Assembly: GCF_005233835.1 (NCBI RefSeq)
Contig: NZ_SZQA01000036.1
Span: 26,326-90,325, forward strand
Length of the DNA: 64,000 nt
Source of the DNA: Herbidospora galbida
GTDB lineage: Bacteria; Actinomycetota; Actinomycetes; Streptosporangiales; Streptosporangiaceae
Direction: 5' to 3'
In this document: positions 9,686-18,329 of the stretch, piece after piece
Position numbering within the stretch: the first letter of the stretch is position 1
How the letters are laid out: each line of letters begins with the position of its first letter
Notes under the pieces: model-generated
Seen by the model: the letters and a program-made list of their open reading frames with translations, nothing else
Database searches by the model: none
What the model was told of the DNA's origin: nothing
Position numbers and translations under genes: made by a program

Positions 9686-9886
9686 TCAGGCGGCGGTGAT
9701 GGCCATGTCGGTCGGCCGGTGCGGAGCGATGATCGCCCCGTTGGGGAGCAGCTCGCCGGTGTCCTCGAAGAGGACGACACCGTTGCAGAGGAGGCTCCAC
9801 CCTTGTTCGGGGTGGGCCGCGACCGTTCGGGCGGCTTCGCGGTCCTGCGCTTCCGCGCTGGGACAGCCGGGCTCATGAGGGCACAT
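9686..9886 (-). CDS. DUF5999 family protein
   Basis: This short protein (66 residues from ATG at 9886) has the typical pattern MCPHEPGCPSA, AARTVAAHPEQGWSLLCNGVVLFEDTGELL and IIAPHRP. The conserved cysteines (CPHEPGC) suggest metal or redox sensitivity, but the family is uncharacterised. A longer frame from 9976 adds a non-conserved leader, so the shorter start was chosen. A pair of 16-bp direct repeats lies about 95-125 bp upstream. Confidence 0.8.
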   Translation of the reverse strand: MCPHEPGCPSAEAQDREAARTVAAHPEQGWSLLCNGVVLFEDTGELLPNGAIIAPHRPTDMAITAA

Positions 9887-9979
9887 CGCCGGGGCTCCGT
9901 GTCTTTCTCGTGTCGCTCGTGACGTGGATCCGCCCAGCCATGTGGGGGACGAGCGTATGGGGTTGAGTTGACGCAAATT

Positions 9980-10011
9980 GGCCTACACCACTGTCGGCCT
10001 ACACCAGTGTG
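9980..10011. repeat. Two 16-bp direct repeats upstream of DUF5999
   Basis: GGCCTACACCACTGTC and GGCCTACACCAGTGTG lie in direct tandem (9980-9995, 9996-10011). They differ at two positions and sit in the promoter region of the DUF5999 gene, so they may be paired activator sites. Confidence 0.6.
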
Positions 10012-10057
10012 CGCCAGGTCACTCGACAAGGACATAGCCCGTTCGGACGATTTCGCC

Positions 10058-10079
10058 CACACCCTGGTAGGGGGGTGTG
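10058..10079 (-). terminator. Hairpin downstream of TetR gene
   Basis: CACACCC and GGGTGTG form a 7-bp stem with an eight-base loop between the TetR gene and the DUF5999 gene on the minus strand. It may terminate the TetR transcript. No U-tract is present. Confidence 0.35.
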
Positions 10080-10166
10080 AGTCATGCCTGTGACCTACGA
10101 CACAAGGGTGCCCGATGCACGATAACACCCCAAGCGCGACACGCCGTCACTTCGGTAAATGACCTG

Positions 10167-10733
10167 TTACGAGCTTTCGAGCCCGGTCAGCACCGCGGTC
10201 AGCCCGCGCTCGAAGTCGGCGTCGCCCGTGGCCACCCGCGCCTTCTCCACCTCGGCGTCGGGGTCGGCCCAGCCCGAGGCCTGCATCTCGACCGCGACCG
10301 CCCCGTAGACATAGGCGCGCAGGGTCTGCACCGCCTCCTGCGCGTGGTCGAGGCCGGCGTCGCGGAGCTGCTCCACCTGGCTCGCCACGGCCATCAGCGC
10401 CGTCCCCTTGGGCGGCTTGGTCAGGGCCAGCGACAGCACGCCGGGATGCTCCATCAGGGCGGCGCGGGCGGCCCGCGCCCAGTCGCGGGCGATCTCCTGC
10501 CAAGGGGCCTCCCTCGGCTCCACCTGTACGGCCGTCACGTGCTCCGCCAGGGCGTCCATGAGCGCCTCCTTGCCCCGGGGGAGGTGGTGGTAGATGGCCA
10601 TCGCCTCGACCTGGAGGGCGTCGCCCAGCCGCCGCATGGTCAACCGGCGCAGCCCCTGCCCGTCGGCGATGTGCAGGGCGGCGTCGATGATGCGTTCGCG
10701 CGATAGGGGGGTCGGAGGTCGCTTGGCAGGCAT
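10167..10733 (-). CDS. TetR family transcriptional regulator
   Basis: This regulator has an N-terminal TetR DNA-binding domain (RERIIDAALHIADGQGLRRLTMRRLGDALQVEAMAIYHHL) and an all-helical ligand-binding domain of the TetR_C type with Trp-rich segments (PWQEIARDWARAARAAL). The ATG at 10733 (MPAKRPP) was chosen; a longer frame from 10796 adds a basic leader and is less likely. It is divergent from the gene at 10817, which it may control. The ligand is unknown. Confidence 0.85.
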   Translation of the reverse strand: MPAKRPPTPLSRERIIDAALHIADGQGLRRLTMRRLGDALQVEAMAIYHHLPRGKEALMDALAEHVTAVQVEPREAPWQEIARDWARAARAALMEHPGVLSLALTKPPKGTALMAVASQVEQLRDAGLDHAQEAVQTLRAYVYGAVAVEMQASGWADPDAEVEKARVATGDADFERGLTAVLTGLESS

Positions 10734-10816
10734 GCGATCATCCTGCCATCCCGGCCGGACAGGGGAGGGTCTACGCTGTCGACCAGTGCGTTTCAATCAG
10801 GACTGAGAGGTTGACG

Positions 10817-11218
10817 ATGGCGTTTTTCCGTCCGCGGGTGAGCCGGGAGGCGGAGGTCAGGTTCCACGCCGACCAGGAGATCTCCAAGAGCTACGGCGAC
10901 CTGCTCGACAAGGCCCGCCAGGCCGAGGCCCACCTGCGCGCCCGCCAGGCCGCCCACGCGTCCGGCGCCGAGCTGCGGGAGGCCGGGCTCGCCTACGACC
11001 AGGCGCTCACCGCCGCCCTCCGGGCCGCCGAGGCGGCGCAGCGGGCGACCTTCGGCGTGAAGGCCTACGACGACCGCATCCGCCGCCGCAAGGGCCGGGC
11101 GACCCCCGAGGGCGCCAAGTGGACCACCGAGGTGAGCAAGCTGCGCACCCTCCGCGAGGAGAATCGGCTGACCGGGATCGTGCGGCTGCCGCGTCCGGTG
11201 ACGGCTTCGGCCCGCTGA
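10817..11218 (+). CDS. Hypothetical helical protein
   Basis: This 133-residue protein has a long central stretch rich in Ala, Glu, Arg and Lys (SYGDLLDKARQAEAHLRARQAAHASGAELREA) that should form a coiled coil, then a basic region (RIRRRKGRATPEGAKW). The start is ATG at 10817, because GAGAGG lies six bases upstream; a TTG at 10811 would overlap the ribosome binding site. No family was recognised. It lies between a TetR regulator and a glyoxalase-like gene. Confidence 0.65.
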   Translation: MAFFRPRVSREAEVRFHADQEISKSYGDLLDKARQAEAHLRARQAAHASGAELREAGLAYDQALTAALRAAEAAQRATFGVKAYDDRIRRRKGRATPEGAKWTTEVSKLRTLREENRLTGIVRLPRPVTASAR

Positions 11219-11306
11219 CAAATACCCACCCGGAATGTCCGGGGCGTCAACGGACCGGCACGCTGCGCCGTCTAAGGATTACCTTGGGGTCAGGGAGGCC
11301 GGAGAG

Positions 11307-12083
11307 ATGCCCGGACGGGTCAGATACGCGGCGGGCCGGCCGTGCTGGGTCGAGGTCGGCACCGCCGATCTCGCGCTCAGCGAGGAGTTCTACCACGGCG
11401 TGTTCGGCTGGGACTTCGAGCCGCGCGGGCGCAGCCACTCCACGGCGCTGCTGCGCGGCGAACCGGTCGCCGGGCTGGGCCCCGCCCGTCCCGGCGGGCC
11501 GGCCTGGCTGGTGCACATCGCGGCCGACGACATCGACGACTCGACCCGCCGCGCCGACGACGCCGGGGCCCGCGTGCTCGCCGGGCCCGAGCAGATCTTC
11601 GACGAGGGCCGCGAACAGGGCTGGCGGACGGTTCTGGCCGACCCCTCCGGGGCCGAGTTCGCGTTATGGGAACCCGTCGCGCTCGAAGGCGCGGGGGTGC
11701 GCGGGGCGCCGGGGGCCTTCTGCTGGACGGAACTGGCCGCCCGCGACGCCGACGAGGCCTCGGCCTTCTACGGCCGGCTCTTCGGCTGGCACGCGCGGCG
11801 GGCGCCGTTCCTGAGCGGCAGTGGCAGCTACACCGAGTTCGACCTCAAGCGGTCGAAGACGACGGTGGCCGGGATGGTCGAGATGACCGACGCGTGGCCG
11901 CCGGAGATCCCGCCCCATTGGATGGTCTACTTCGCGGTCGCCGACTGCCAGGAGGCCTGCCGGATCGTGGCCGACCTGGGGGGAACCGTCCAGGTCCCGC
12001 CCTTCGACCTGCCCTCGGGCTGGGCCGCCGTGGTCACCGACCCGGCCGGGGCGGTCCTGTCGCTGATCGAGTTGAACTCGTGA
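11307..12083 (+). CDS. Two-domain VOC (glyoxalase-like) protein
   Basis: Two vicinal-oxygen-chelate modules follow each other: residues about 8-115 (PCWVEVGTADLALSEEFYHGVFGWDFE, ending FALWEPVAL) and about 125-255 (AFCWTELAARDADEASAFYGRLFGW, ending LSLIELNS). Such proteins include resistance and detoxification factors, but the substrate cannot be told from sequence. The ATG at 11307 begins the conserved MPGRVRYAAGRPCW sequence. It is convergent with the sigma factor gene, and a strong hairpin lies between them. Confidence 0.8.
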   Translation: MPGRVRYAAGRPCWVEVGTADLALSEEFYHGVFGWDFEPRGRSHSTALLRGEPVAGLGPARPGGPAWLVHIAADDIDDSTRRADDAGARVLAGPEQIFDEGREQGWRTVLADPSGAEFALWEPVALEGAGVRGAPGAFCWTELAARDADEASAFYGRLFGWHARRAPFLSGSGSYTEFDLKRSKTTVAGMVEMTDAWPPEIPPHWMVYFAVADCQEACRIVADLGGTVQVPPFDLPSGWAAVVTDPAGAVLSLIELNS

Positions 12084-12092
12084 GAAGACTGT

Positions 12093-12130
12093 GGCCGGCC
12101 CGGTCGAGCGGAGTGGTGGCCGGGCCGGCC
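12093..12130. terminator. Bidirectional terminator hairpin
   Basis: GGCCGGCCCGG and CCGGGCCGGCC form a perfect 11-bp stem between two convergent genes (VOC protein and sigma factor). Confidence 0.6.
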
Positions 12131-12175
12131 GGGGACGGTGCGGGTCGGGAGCGTGACCCCGTACCGGGAGGTCTG

Positions 12176-13411
12176 CTAGCTCGCCCAGTCGAGGAGCGGG
12201 CGGGCGTTGCTGGGGTGGCGGAGCTTGGAGAGGCTCTCCTTCTCCAGCTGGCGGATGCGTTCCCGGGTCAGGCCCAGGTGCTTGCCGATCTCGTCGAGCG
12301 TGTGCGGCTTGCCGTCGGCCAGCCCGAAGCGCAGCGCCATGATCTTGGCCTCGCGCGGCGACAGGTTGTTCAGCACGCCCTTGAGCTGCTCGGCCAGCAG
12401 CTGCCGGTCGACCACCTCGGAGGCCTCCAGGGAGTCGACGTCCTCGATGAGGTCGCCGATCCGGGTCTCGCCGTCCTCGCCGATGGTGCTGTCGAGGCTG
12501 ATCGGCTGACGGCTGGTGCGGAGCAGCTCCTCGATCTGGTCGGGGGTCTTGTCGAGCTCCACCGCCAGCTCCTCGGGCGTGGGTTCGCGGCCGAGGCGCT
12601 GGTGCATGTCACGCTCCACGCGGGAGAGCTTGGAGAGCATCTCCAGTACGTGGACCGGAAGCCGGATGGTCCGGGCCGAGTCGGCGAAGCCGCGCTGGAT
12701 GGCCTGCCGGATCCACCACATGGCATAGGTCGAGAACTTGAAGCCCTTGGTGTAGTCGAACTTCTCCACGGCCCTTATGAGGCCGAGGTTGCCCTCCTGC
12801 ACCACGTCGAGCAGGGCCATGCCCCGGTCGGTGTACTTCTTGGCCACCGAGACCACCAGGCGGAGGTTGGCCTCCAGCATGTGGTCCTTGGCGCGGCGCC
12901 CGTCCTCGATGACCCATTCCAGGTCCTCGCGCTCGACGGCCGACAGCCGCTTGCCGGTCTCCTCGGCCAGGTCGAGCTTGTACTCGGCGTACAGGCCCGC
13001 TTCGATGCGGCGGGCGAGCTCGACCTCCTGGGCGGCGGTGAGCAGGGTGCGGCGGCCGATGGACTTCAGGTAGGTGTGGACGGAGTCGCCCATCGCCGAG
13101 GACGTGTCGTCGAGGTCCACCCCGGCGGCCTCGGCCTCCACCTCGGCGTCGGCGGGCTCCGCCTCGTCCTTGACAGGGGTCGTAGCCTTCGTAGTGTCGT
13201 CGGGGCTCTCTCCGAGGCTCACTCCGGCCTCGGTGAGGCCGCGCAGGATGCCACGGGCCTTGGTCGCGCTCACGCCGGCGTCGGAGAACGCCTCGCGCAG
13301 CTCGGTCAGGGAAAGGTGACCCTGCTTGCGACCCCGCTCCAGGAGCTGGTCGAGAGTCGTCGGAACAGCCTCACGCGCGGGCGAGGCAGACGCCACGGCG
13401 GTTCGGGGCAT
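12176..13411 (-). CDS. HrdB/SigA-type RNA polymerase sigma factor
   Basis: This 411-residue group 1 or 2 sigma factor has region 1.2 (DSVHTYLKSIGRRTLLTAAQEVELARRIE), region 2 (ANLRLVVSVAKKYTDRGMALLDVVQEGN, AVEKFDYTKGFKFSTYAMWWIRQAI), region 3 and region 4 (LGLTRERIRQLEKESLSKLRHP). The N-terminus is shorter than in long HrdB proteins, so it may be the principal sigma factor or a close paralogue. A GGAGGAGG ribosome binding site precedes ATG 13411. An ECF-type promoter candidate lies about 100 bp upstream, suggesting stress induction as known for actinobacterial hrdB genes. Confidence 0.9.
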   Translation of the reverse strand: MPRTAVASASPAREAVPTTLDQLLERGRKQGHLSLTELREAFSDAGVSATKARGILRGLTEAGVSLGESPDDTTKATTPVKDEAEPADAEVEAEAAGVDLDDTSSAMGDSVHTYLKSIGRRTLLTAAQEVELARRIEAGLYAEYKLDLAEETGKRLSAVEREDLEWVIEDGRRAKDHMLEANLRLVVSVAKKYTDRGMALLDVVQEGNLGLIRAVEKFDYTKGFKFSTYAMWWIRQAIQRGFADSARTIRLPVHVLEMLSKLSRVERDMHQRLGREPTPEELAVELDKTPDQIEELLRTSRQPISLDSTIGEDGETRIGDLIEDVDSLEASEVVDRQLLAEQLKGVLNNLSPREAKIMALRFGLADGKPHTLDEIGKHLGLTRERIRQLEKESLSKLRHPSNARPLLDWAS

Positions 13412-13506
13412 GAGGACACCTCCTCCTTCGCGGAGATCAAAGATTCGTCGTCATGGGTTCTGGCAAAGCCCGGGCGCCCACGCGCCAACACGGCTGCTTT
13501 AGTAAG

Positions 13507-13532
13507 AACGCCAACGCCGGATATTTGTTCCC
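13507..13532 (-). promoter_or_regulatory. ECF-type promoter candidate for sigma factor
   Basis: On the minus strand GGGAAC (13532-13527) is followed after 17 bp by GTT (13509-13507), close to the GGAA/T...GTT consensus used by SigR/SigE-type ECF sigma factors. It points to the HrdB-type gene about 100 bp downstream. Confidence 0.4.
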
Positions 13533-13567
13533 GTGTTACCTAAACCGCACGAAAATAGGCGGTCTGG

Positions 13568-13864
13568 TCAGTTGAGGGTCACTTCGACGCGGGGGATCTG
13601 CATGGGCTCGGCCTGTTCCAGGTTCTCGGGGGTCCAGTAGCCGCCGACCTCCTCGGGGTCGGTCTCGAGTTCCCTGACCACCACGTTGGAGGGGACGGGT
13701 TCCGGGGTGGGCGTGATTTCACCCGTGCCCCCGACGGTCTTCAGCAAACGCTGCTGTTCGAATTCGAGGCGCCCGGCCGACGCGGTCGCCGCCACGGCCA
13801 CCCCGCCCACGACGATGACACCGACGATCCCTGCGGAGACCAGCATCCTCGGGGTCGGGATCAT
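13568..13864 (-). CDS. Single-helix exported or anchored protein
   Basis: This 98-residue protein has an N-terminal membrane helix (residues about 8-30, LVSAGIVGVIVVGGVAVAATASA) that could be a signal peptide or an anchor, followed by a polar, Pro- and Glu-rich extracytoplasmic tail (TPTPEPVPSNVVVRELETDPEEVGGYW). No family was recognised. AAGGAAG precedes the ATG. An inverted repeat (GTATGAC/GTCATAC, 13897-13918) lies in its promoter region, next to the menE stop codon. Confidence 0.6.
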   Translation of the reverse strand: MIPTPRMLVSAGIVGVIVVGGVAVAATASAGRLEFEQQRLLKTVGGTGEITPTPEPVPSNVVVRELETDPEEVGGYWTPENLEQAEPMQIPRVEVTLN

Positions 13865-13912
13865 GGGGCTGCTTCCTTTCGTCGGCGTACCTGATCGTAT
13901 GACGGATGATTG

Positions 13913-15019
13913 TCATACTTGGTTCCGTATGGTGACCATATCGGGTTTGCCGTTGGGGAGCAGGGGCAACGCCGTGACCTGGACCAACGCCTTCGGCGCG
14001 GCATAGGCGGGCAGTTCCGACTTGGCATGGCTGCGCAGCTCCTCCAGCGTCGCCTCGCCCGCCACCACGGCCACCACGATCTGCCCCCACTCGGGATCGG
14101 GGCGGCCGACCACGGCGACCTCCCGGACCTTGGGGTGGGTGGCCAGCACGTTCTGGACGACCCCGGCGACGACCTTCTGGCCGCCGGTGTTGATCACGTC
14201 GTCGGCGCGGCCCAGGATCCGCAGCTCCCCGTTCTCGATCTCGCCTAGGTCGCTCGTGGTGAACCACGGGCCGGTCAGGCGGGAGCCGAGGCGGTGGCCG
14301 TTCATGAGCATCGGACCGGCGATCATGACCCGGCCCTCGGCGTCGAGTTTGAGATCTACGTTGTCAAGGGGGCGGCCGTCGTACACGCAGCCGCCGCTGG
14401 TCTCGGTCATGCCGTAGGTGTGGAAGATCCGCGGGTGGCGGGCCTTCAGGTCGGCGGTGGCCGGGGCGCCGCCCAGCAGGATCGTGGTGAAGCCCGACAC
14501 GTCGGGCAGGCGGCGCAGCTGGGTCGGCACCAGCGAGACGTGATCGGCCCCGGAGGCCGTCACCTTCCCGGGGTCGAAGGTCTCGTGGACGATCGGATCG
14601 GTGCCGCACAACAGTGCCCGCGTGATGACCTGGAGCCCCGACACGTGGGAAGGGGGCAGGCAGCACAGCCACCGGTCGCCGGCCTTCGCGCCGATGCGGT
14701 CGAGCGAGGCCCGCGCCGAGGCCAGCAGGGCCCGGGCCGAGAGCTCGACGCCCTTCGGGACCCCGGTCGACCCCGATGTGGCGATGATCACGGCGGTGTC
14801 CTCTTCTGCCGGTACGCCCTCCGGGAGCACGCTCGTGCCGTCGGGTGTGGTGACATGGGTCGGCCGCAGCGTGTCGAACAGGGCCCTGACCGCCCGGTCG
14901 GGCAACGATGGCGCGACCGGCAGGATCGCCGGGCCGCCGCCGTCGAGCGCGGCGGCCACCGCCTCGGCGAGGGCGGGACCTGGCGGCAGGACAAGAGCGT
15001 GCACCGGACGATCGACCAC
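13913..15019 (-). CDS. menE: o-succinylbenzoate-CoA ligase
   Basis: This AMP-forming ligase activates o-succinylbenzoate with CoA in menaquinone synthesis. Visible motifs are the phosphate loop SGSTGVPKG, the TYGMTETSGG motif, the FTTSDLGEIENGELRILGRADDVINTGGQKV hinge region and a C-terminal LPNGKPD. It is shorter than many acyl-CoA ligases, as usual for actinobacterial MenE. The GTG at 15019 is preferred because a -10-like TACCCT ends six bases upstream, suggesting a leaderless transcript; a GTG at 15004 is possible. It is divergent from menC and menD. Confidence 0.85.
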   Translation of the reverse strand: MVDRPVHALVLPPGPALAEAVAAALDGGGPAILPVAPSLPDRAVRALFDTLRPTHVTTPDGTSVLPEGVPAEEDTAVIIATSGSTGVPKGVELSARALLASARASLDRIGAKAGDRWLCCLPPSHVSGLQVITRALLCGTDPIVHETFDPGKVTASGADHVSLVPTQLRRLPDVSGFTTILLGGAPATADLKARHPRIFHTYGMTETSGGCVYDGRPLDNVDLKLDAEGRVMIAGPMLMNGHRLGSRLTGPWFTTSDLGEIENGELRILGRADDVINTGGQKVVAGVVQNVLATHPKVREVAVVGRPDPEWGQIVVAVVAGEATLEELRSHAKSELPAYAAPKALVQVTALPLLPNGKPDMVTIRNQV

Positions 15020-15064
15020 CTGGTCAGGGTAGCCGGGCCGGTGCCGGAGAACGGGGAGGGCGGC

Positions 15065-15985
15065 GTGGAGCTGCGGGTGTTCCGGATTCCCATGGTGGTC
15101 CGGTTCCGGGGGCAGACCGCACGGGAGGGCATCCTGATCAGGGGTCCCCACGGGTGGGGGGAGTTCTCCCCCTTCCCCGAGTACGGCCCGGCCGAGTGCG
15201 CCCGCTGGCTGGCCTGCGCGCGGGAGGCCGCGTTCGAGGGCTGGCCGAGCGCGGTGCGGGAGGTCGTGCCGGTGAACACGACCGTGCCGGCGGTCGGGCC
15301 CGAGAAGGCCGCCGCGATGGTGCGCGCCTCGGGCTGCGCGACGGCCAAGGTCAAGGTCGCCGAGGCGGGCCAGACGCTCGCCGACGACCTGGCCCGCGTC
15401 GAGGCGGTCCGTGACGCCCTGGGGCCGGGCGGGAAGGTCCGGGTCGACGCCAACGGCGGCTGGGACGTCGACGACGCCGTCCGCGCGATCAAGGAACTCG
15501 ACCGGTTCACCCTGGAGTACGTCGAGCAGCCGTGCGCGACCCTCGACGAGCTGGCCCGGGTCCGGCGGCGGGTCGACGTGCCGATCGCCGCCGACGAGTC
15601 GATCCGCAAGGCGGAGGACCCGCTGAAGGTCAGGGCCGCCGAGGCGGCCGACATCGCGGTCGTGAAGGTGCAGCCGCTCGGCGGGGTCGCGAACGCCCTG
15701 CGGGTGGTGGAGGCGTGCGGTCTGCCGGCCGTCGTGTCGTCGGCCGTGGAGACCTCGGTGGGCCTGGCGGCGGGGCTGGCGCTGGCCGCCGCGTTGCCGG
15801 AATTGCCGTACGCTTGCGGACTCGGGACCATGTCGCTTCTGGCCGGGGATGTCGTGGCCGATCCGCTGGCCGAGGAGCTGGGGGTCCTGCGCGTGCGGCG
15901 TCCCGAGGTGGACGAAGACGCCCTGGCGCGTTTCGAGATCGAGTCGCCGGAGTGGATTCGGCGGATGGAGGGGGCCGCCGCGTGA
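15065..15985 (+). CDS. menC: o-succinylbenzoate synthase
   Basis: This enolase-superfamily enzyme dehydrates SHCHC to o-succinylbenzoate. The catalytic and metal-binding stretches are visible: KVKVAE, VDANGGWDVDDA, YVEQP, IAADESI and VVKVQPLGG. Its length of 306 residues fits actinobacterial MenC. The start is GTG at 15065, because ACGGGGAGGG lies just upstream and the conserved VELRVFRIPM begins there. Its stop overlaps the menD start (GTGA), so the two genes are translationally coupled. Confidence 0.9.
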   Translation: MELRVFRIPMVVRFRGQTAREGILIRGPHGWGEFSPFPEYGPAECARWLACAREAAFEGWPSAVREVVPVNTTVPAVGPEKAAAMVRASGCATAKVKVAEAGQTLADDLARVEAVRDALGPGGKVRVDANGGWDVDDAVRAIKELDRFTLEYVEQPCATLDELARVRRRVDVPIAADESIRKAEDPLKVRAAEAADIAVVKVQPLGGVANALRVVEACGLPAVVSSAVETSVGLAAGLALAAALPELPYACGLGTMSLLAGDVVADPLAEELGVLRVRRPEVDEDALARFEIESPEWIRRMEGAAA

Positions 15986-17622
15986 ATCCGGCTACCGCGC
16001 TGGCGACCGTACTCGTCGACGAACTGGCGTGGTGCGGGGTCACCGAGGCGGTGGTCGCACCCGGGTCCCGGTCGGCGCCCCTGGCGCTGGCGCTCCACGA
16101 CGACCCCCGCATCCGGCTCCACGTGCGCACCGACGAACGCTCGGCCGGGTTCCTCGCGCTCGGGCTGGCCCGGCGCCTGGAGAAGCCGGTCGCGGTCGTC
16201 ACCACATCGGGCACGGCCGCCGCGAACCTGCACCCCGCCGTGATCGAGGCGAGCGAGGCGGGGGTGCCGCTGCTGCTGCTGACCGCCGACCGGCCGCCGG
16301 AGCTGCGCGGGACGGGCGCCAACCAGACGATCGACCAGGTGAAGCTGTTCGGCTCGGCCGTGCGGTGGTTCGCCGAGATCGGGGTGCCCGAGGAGCGGCC
16401 GGGGCAGGTGGCCTACTGGCGGTCGCTGGCCTGCCGCGCCTTCCAGCGGGCCGAAGGTCCGGGCGATCCCGGTCCGGTGCACCTGAACGTGGCGTTCCGG
16501 GAGCCTCTCGTACCCGACGGGAACGACGACTGGCCCGAGACGCTCGACGCGAACGGGCCGTGGGTGCGGGCCAGGGTGGCGCCGCCGTCGTCGGCGCTGC
16601 ACATCCCGGCGACCCGGCGCGGGGTCTTGGTGGTGGGCGACGGCGCGACCAACGTGCGGCGCTACGTCGCGGCGGCCGGGATGGCCGGCTGGCCGGTGCT
16701 GTCGGAGCCCAACGGCGGCGGCCGCTACGGCGACACCGCGATCTCGACCTACCACTTCCTGCTCGGCACCCCCGGGTTCGCCGAGGCCCACCAGCCCGAC
16801 GTGGTCGTGACCCTCGGGCGTCCCGGCCTGTCGCGGCCCCTGCTGGCCTGGCTGAAGCGGGCCCAGGAACACGTCGTGGTGGCCCGCGACCTGACCCGGT
16901 GGCCCGATCCGACGCGGTCGGCCACCCAGGTGGCGCAGGCGGTGGAGATTCCCGTGGCGGCCGGCGGCGACCAGTGGCTGAACGCCTGGCGGCGGGCCGA
17001 GATGGCCGCCCGTCACGCCGTCGACGACGTGCTCGACGCGGGCGGGCTGAGCGAGCCCCGGCTGGCCCGCGACCTGGCGGCGATCATCCCGAACGGCTCG
17101 CTGCTGTTCTGCGGCTCCTCGATGCCCGTCCGAGACCTCGACCAGGCCATGCGGCCTCGGCGCGGGGTGCGGCTGATGGCCAACCGGGGGGCGTCCGGGA
17201 TCGACGGCCTGGTGTCGACGGCGGCCGGGGCGGCGCTGGCCCACCACGGGCGCGCCTACGCCCTGATGGGCGACCTGTCCTTCCTCCACGACCAGAACGG
17301 GCTGGTCATCGGGCCCCGGGAGCCCCGGCCCGACCTGTGCGTCGTGGTGGTCAACAACGACGGCGGCGGGATCTTCTCGCTGCTGCCGCAGTCGTCGCTC
17401 GGCGGGTCGTTCGAGCGGATCTTCGGCACGCCCCACGGCGTCGACCTGGGGTACCTCGCGGCGGCGACGGGCACGCCCTACAGCGTGGTCAGCGACCCCG
17501 ACGATCTGGCCAAGGCGATCCGCGGCGAAGGGCCCCGCCTGGTGGAGGCCCGCACTGACCGGACCGCCAACGCGGCGGTCCACGTGGCGATGCGCGACGC
17601 CGTCAGGGCGGCGATCGGCTAG
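15982..17622 (+). CDS. menD: SEPHCHC synthase (MenD)
   Basis: This thiamine-diphosphate enzyme condenses 2-oxoglutarate with isochorismate in menaquinone synthesis. The N-terminal domain has APGSRSAPLALALHDD and the glutamate-containing RTDERSAGF. The C-terminal cofactor site is MGDLSFLHDQNGL followed by VVNNDGGGIFSLLPQ. Its length of 546 residues is normal. The GTG start at 15982 overlaps the menC stop. The DedA gene follows after nine bases and may belong to the same operon. Confidence 0.92.
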   Translation: MNPATALATVLVDELAWCGVTEAVVAPGSRSAPLALALHDDPRIRLHVRTDERSAGFLALGLARRLEKPVAVVTTSGTAAANLHPAVIEASEAGVPLLLLTADRPPELRGTGANQTIDQVKLFGSAVRWFAEIGVPEERPGQVAYWRSLACRAFQRAEGPGDPGPVHLNVAFREPLVPDGNDDWPETLDANGPWVRARVAPPSSALHIPATRRGVLVVGDGATNVRRYVAAAGMAGWPVLSEPNGGGRYGDTAISTYHFLLGTPGFAEAHQPDVVVTLGRPGLSRPLLAWLKRAQEHVVVARDLTRWPDPTRSATQVAQAVEIPVAAGGDQWLNAWRRAEMAARHAVDDVLDAGGLSEPRLARDLAAIIPNGSLLFCGSSMPVRDLDQAMRPRRGVRLMANRGASGIDGLVSTAAGAALAHHGRAYALMGDLSFLHDQNGLVIGPREPRPDLCVVVVNNDGGGIFSLLPQSSLGGSFERIFGTPHGVDLGYLAAATGTPYSVVSDPDDLAKAIRGEGPRLVEARTDRTANAAVHVAMRDAVRAAIG

Positions 17623-17631
17623 GGGAGTCGG

Positions 17632-18228
17632 ATGGGTCTCGAACACTGGCTGCAGTCGATCCCGGACCTCTGGATCTACGTCGTCGTGGGTCTGGTCATC
17701 GGGGTCGAGAGTCTCGGCATTCCGTTGCCGGGGGAGATCGTGCTGGTCAGCGCGTCGCTCATGGCGGCCAAGGGGATCGTCGACCCGCTGCTGGTCGGCG
17801 GGTGCGCGACCGCCGGCGCCATCGTCGGCGACTCGATCGGCTTCTCCATCGGCCATCGGGGCGGGCAGGGGCTGTTCGACCGGCTGGGTCGGCGGTTCCC
17901 CCGGCACTTCGGGCCCGGCCACGTCGGGCGGGCCAAGGCGCTGTTCCGGCGCTGGGGCGTGTGGGCGGTGTTCTTCGGGCGGTTCGTCGCGCTGCTGCGG
18001 ATCCTGGCGGGGCCGCTGGCCGGGGCGCTCCATCTGCCGTATTGGCGGTTCCTGGCCGCGAACGTGCTCGGCGCGATCCTGTGGGCCGGGGGGACCACGG
18101 CGGTCGTCTACTATCTGGGCGTCGCGGCCGAGCGGTGGCTGAAGCAGCTCTCCTGGGCGGCGCTGGCTCTGGTGGTCGTGTTCGGCCTGGTGACGATGGT
18201 GTGGGTGCGGCGGCGGGCCCGGTCGTAG
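17632..18228 (+). CDS. DedA family membrane protein
   Basis: This 198-residue integral membrane protein has the VTT/DedA pattern: IGVESLGIPLPGEIVLVSAS near the N-terminus, GDSIGFSIGHRGG, and the FFGRFVALLRILAGPLAGALHLPYWRFLAANVLGAILWA core with its conserved arginine and glycine. DedA proteins act in membrane lipid turnover as scramblase or flippase-like transporters. Four to five helices are predicted. It directly follows menD. Confidence 0.85.
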   Translation: MGLEHWLQSIPDLWIYVVVGLVIGVESLGIPLPGEIVLVSASLMAAKGIVDPLLVGGCATAGAIVGDSIGFSIGHRGGQGLFDRLGRRFPRHFGPGHVGRAKALFRRWGVWAVFFGRFVALLRILAGPLAGALHLPYWRFLAANVLGAILWAGGTTAVVYYLGVAAERWLKQLSWAALALVVVFGLVTMVWVRRRARS

Positions 18229-18274
18229 GAGGCCGGTCCCTTCGGGGATACGTGCAGGCCAATTCCCTACAATA

Positions 18275-18303
18275 TTGACAGGTATTAGGGGTATTTCTAC
18301 GAT
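18275..18303 (+). promoter_or_regulatory. Sigma-70 type promoter for flavin reductase gene
   Basis: TTGACA (18275-18280), a 17-bp spacer and TACGAT (18298-18303) form a near-consensus principal promoter. It lies in a locally AT-rich patch 27 bp upstream of the GTG start. Confidence 0.65.
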
Positions 18304-18329
18304 GAAGGGACCTGAACGAGAGGAACACC

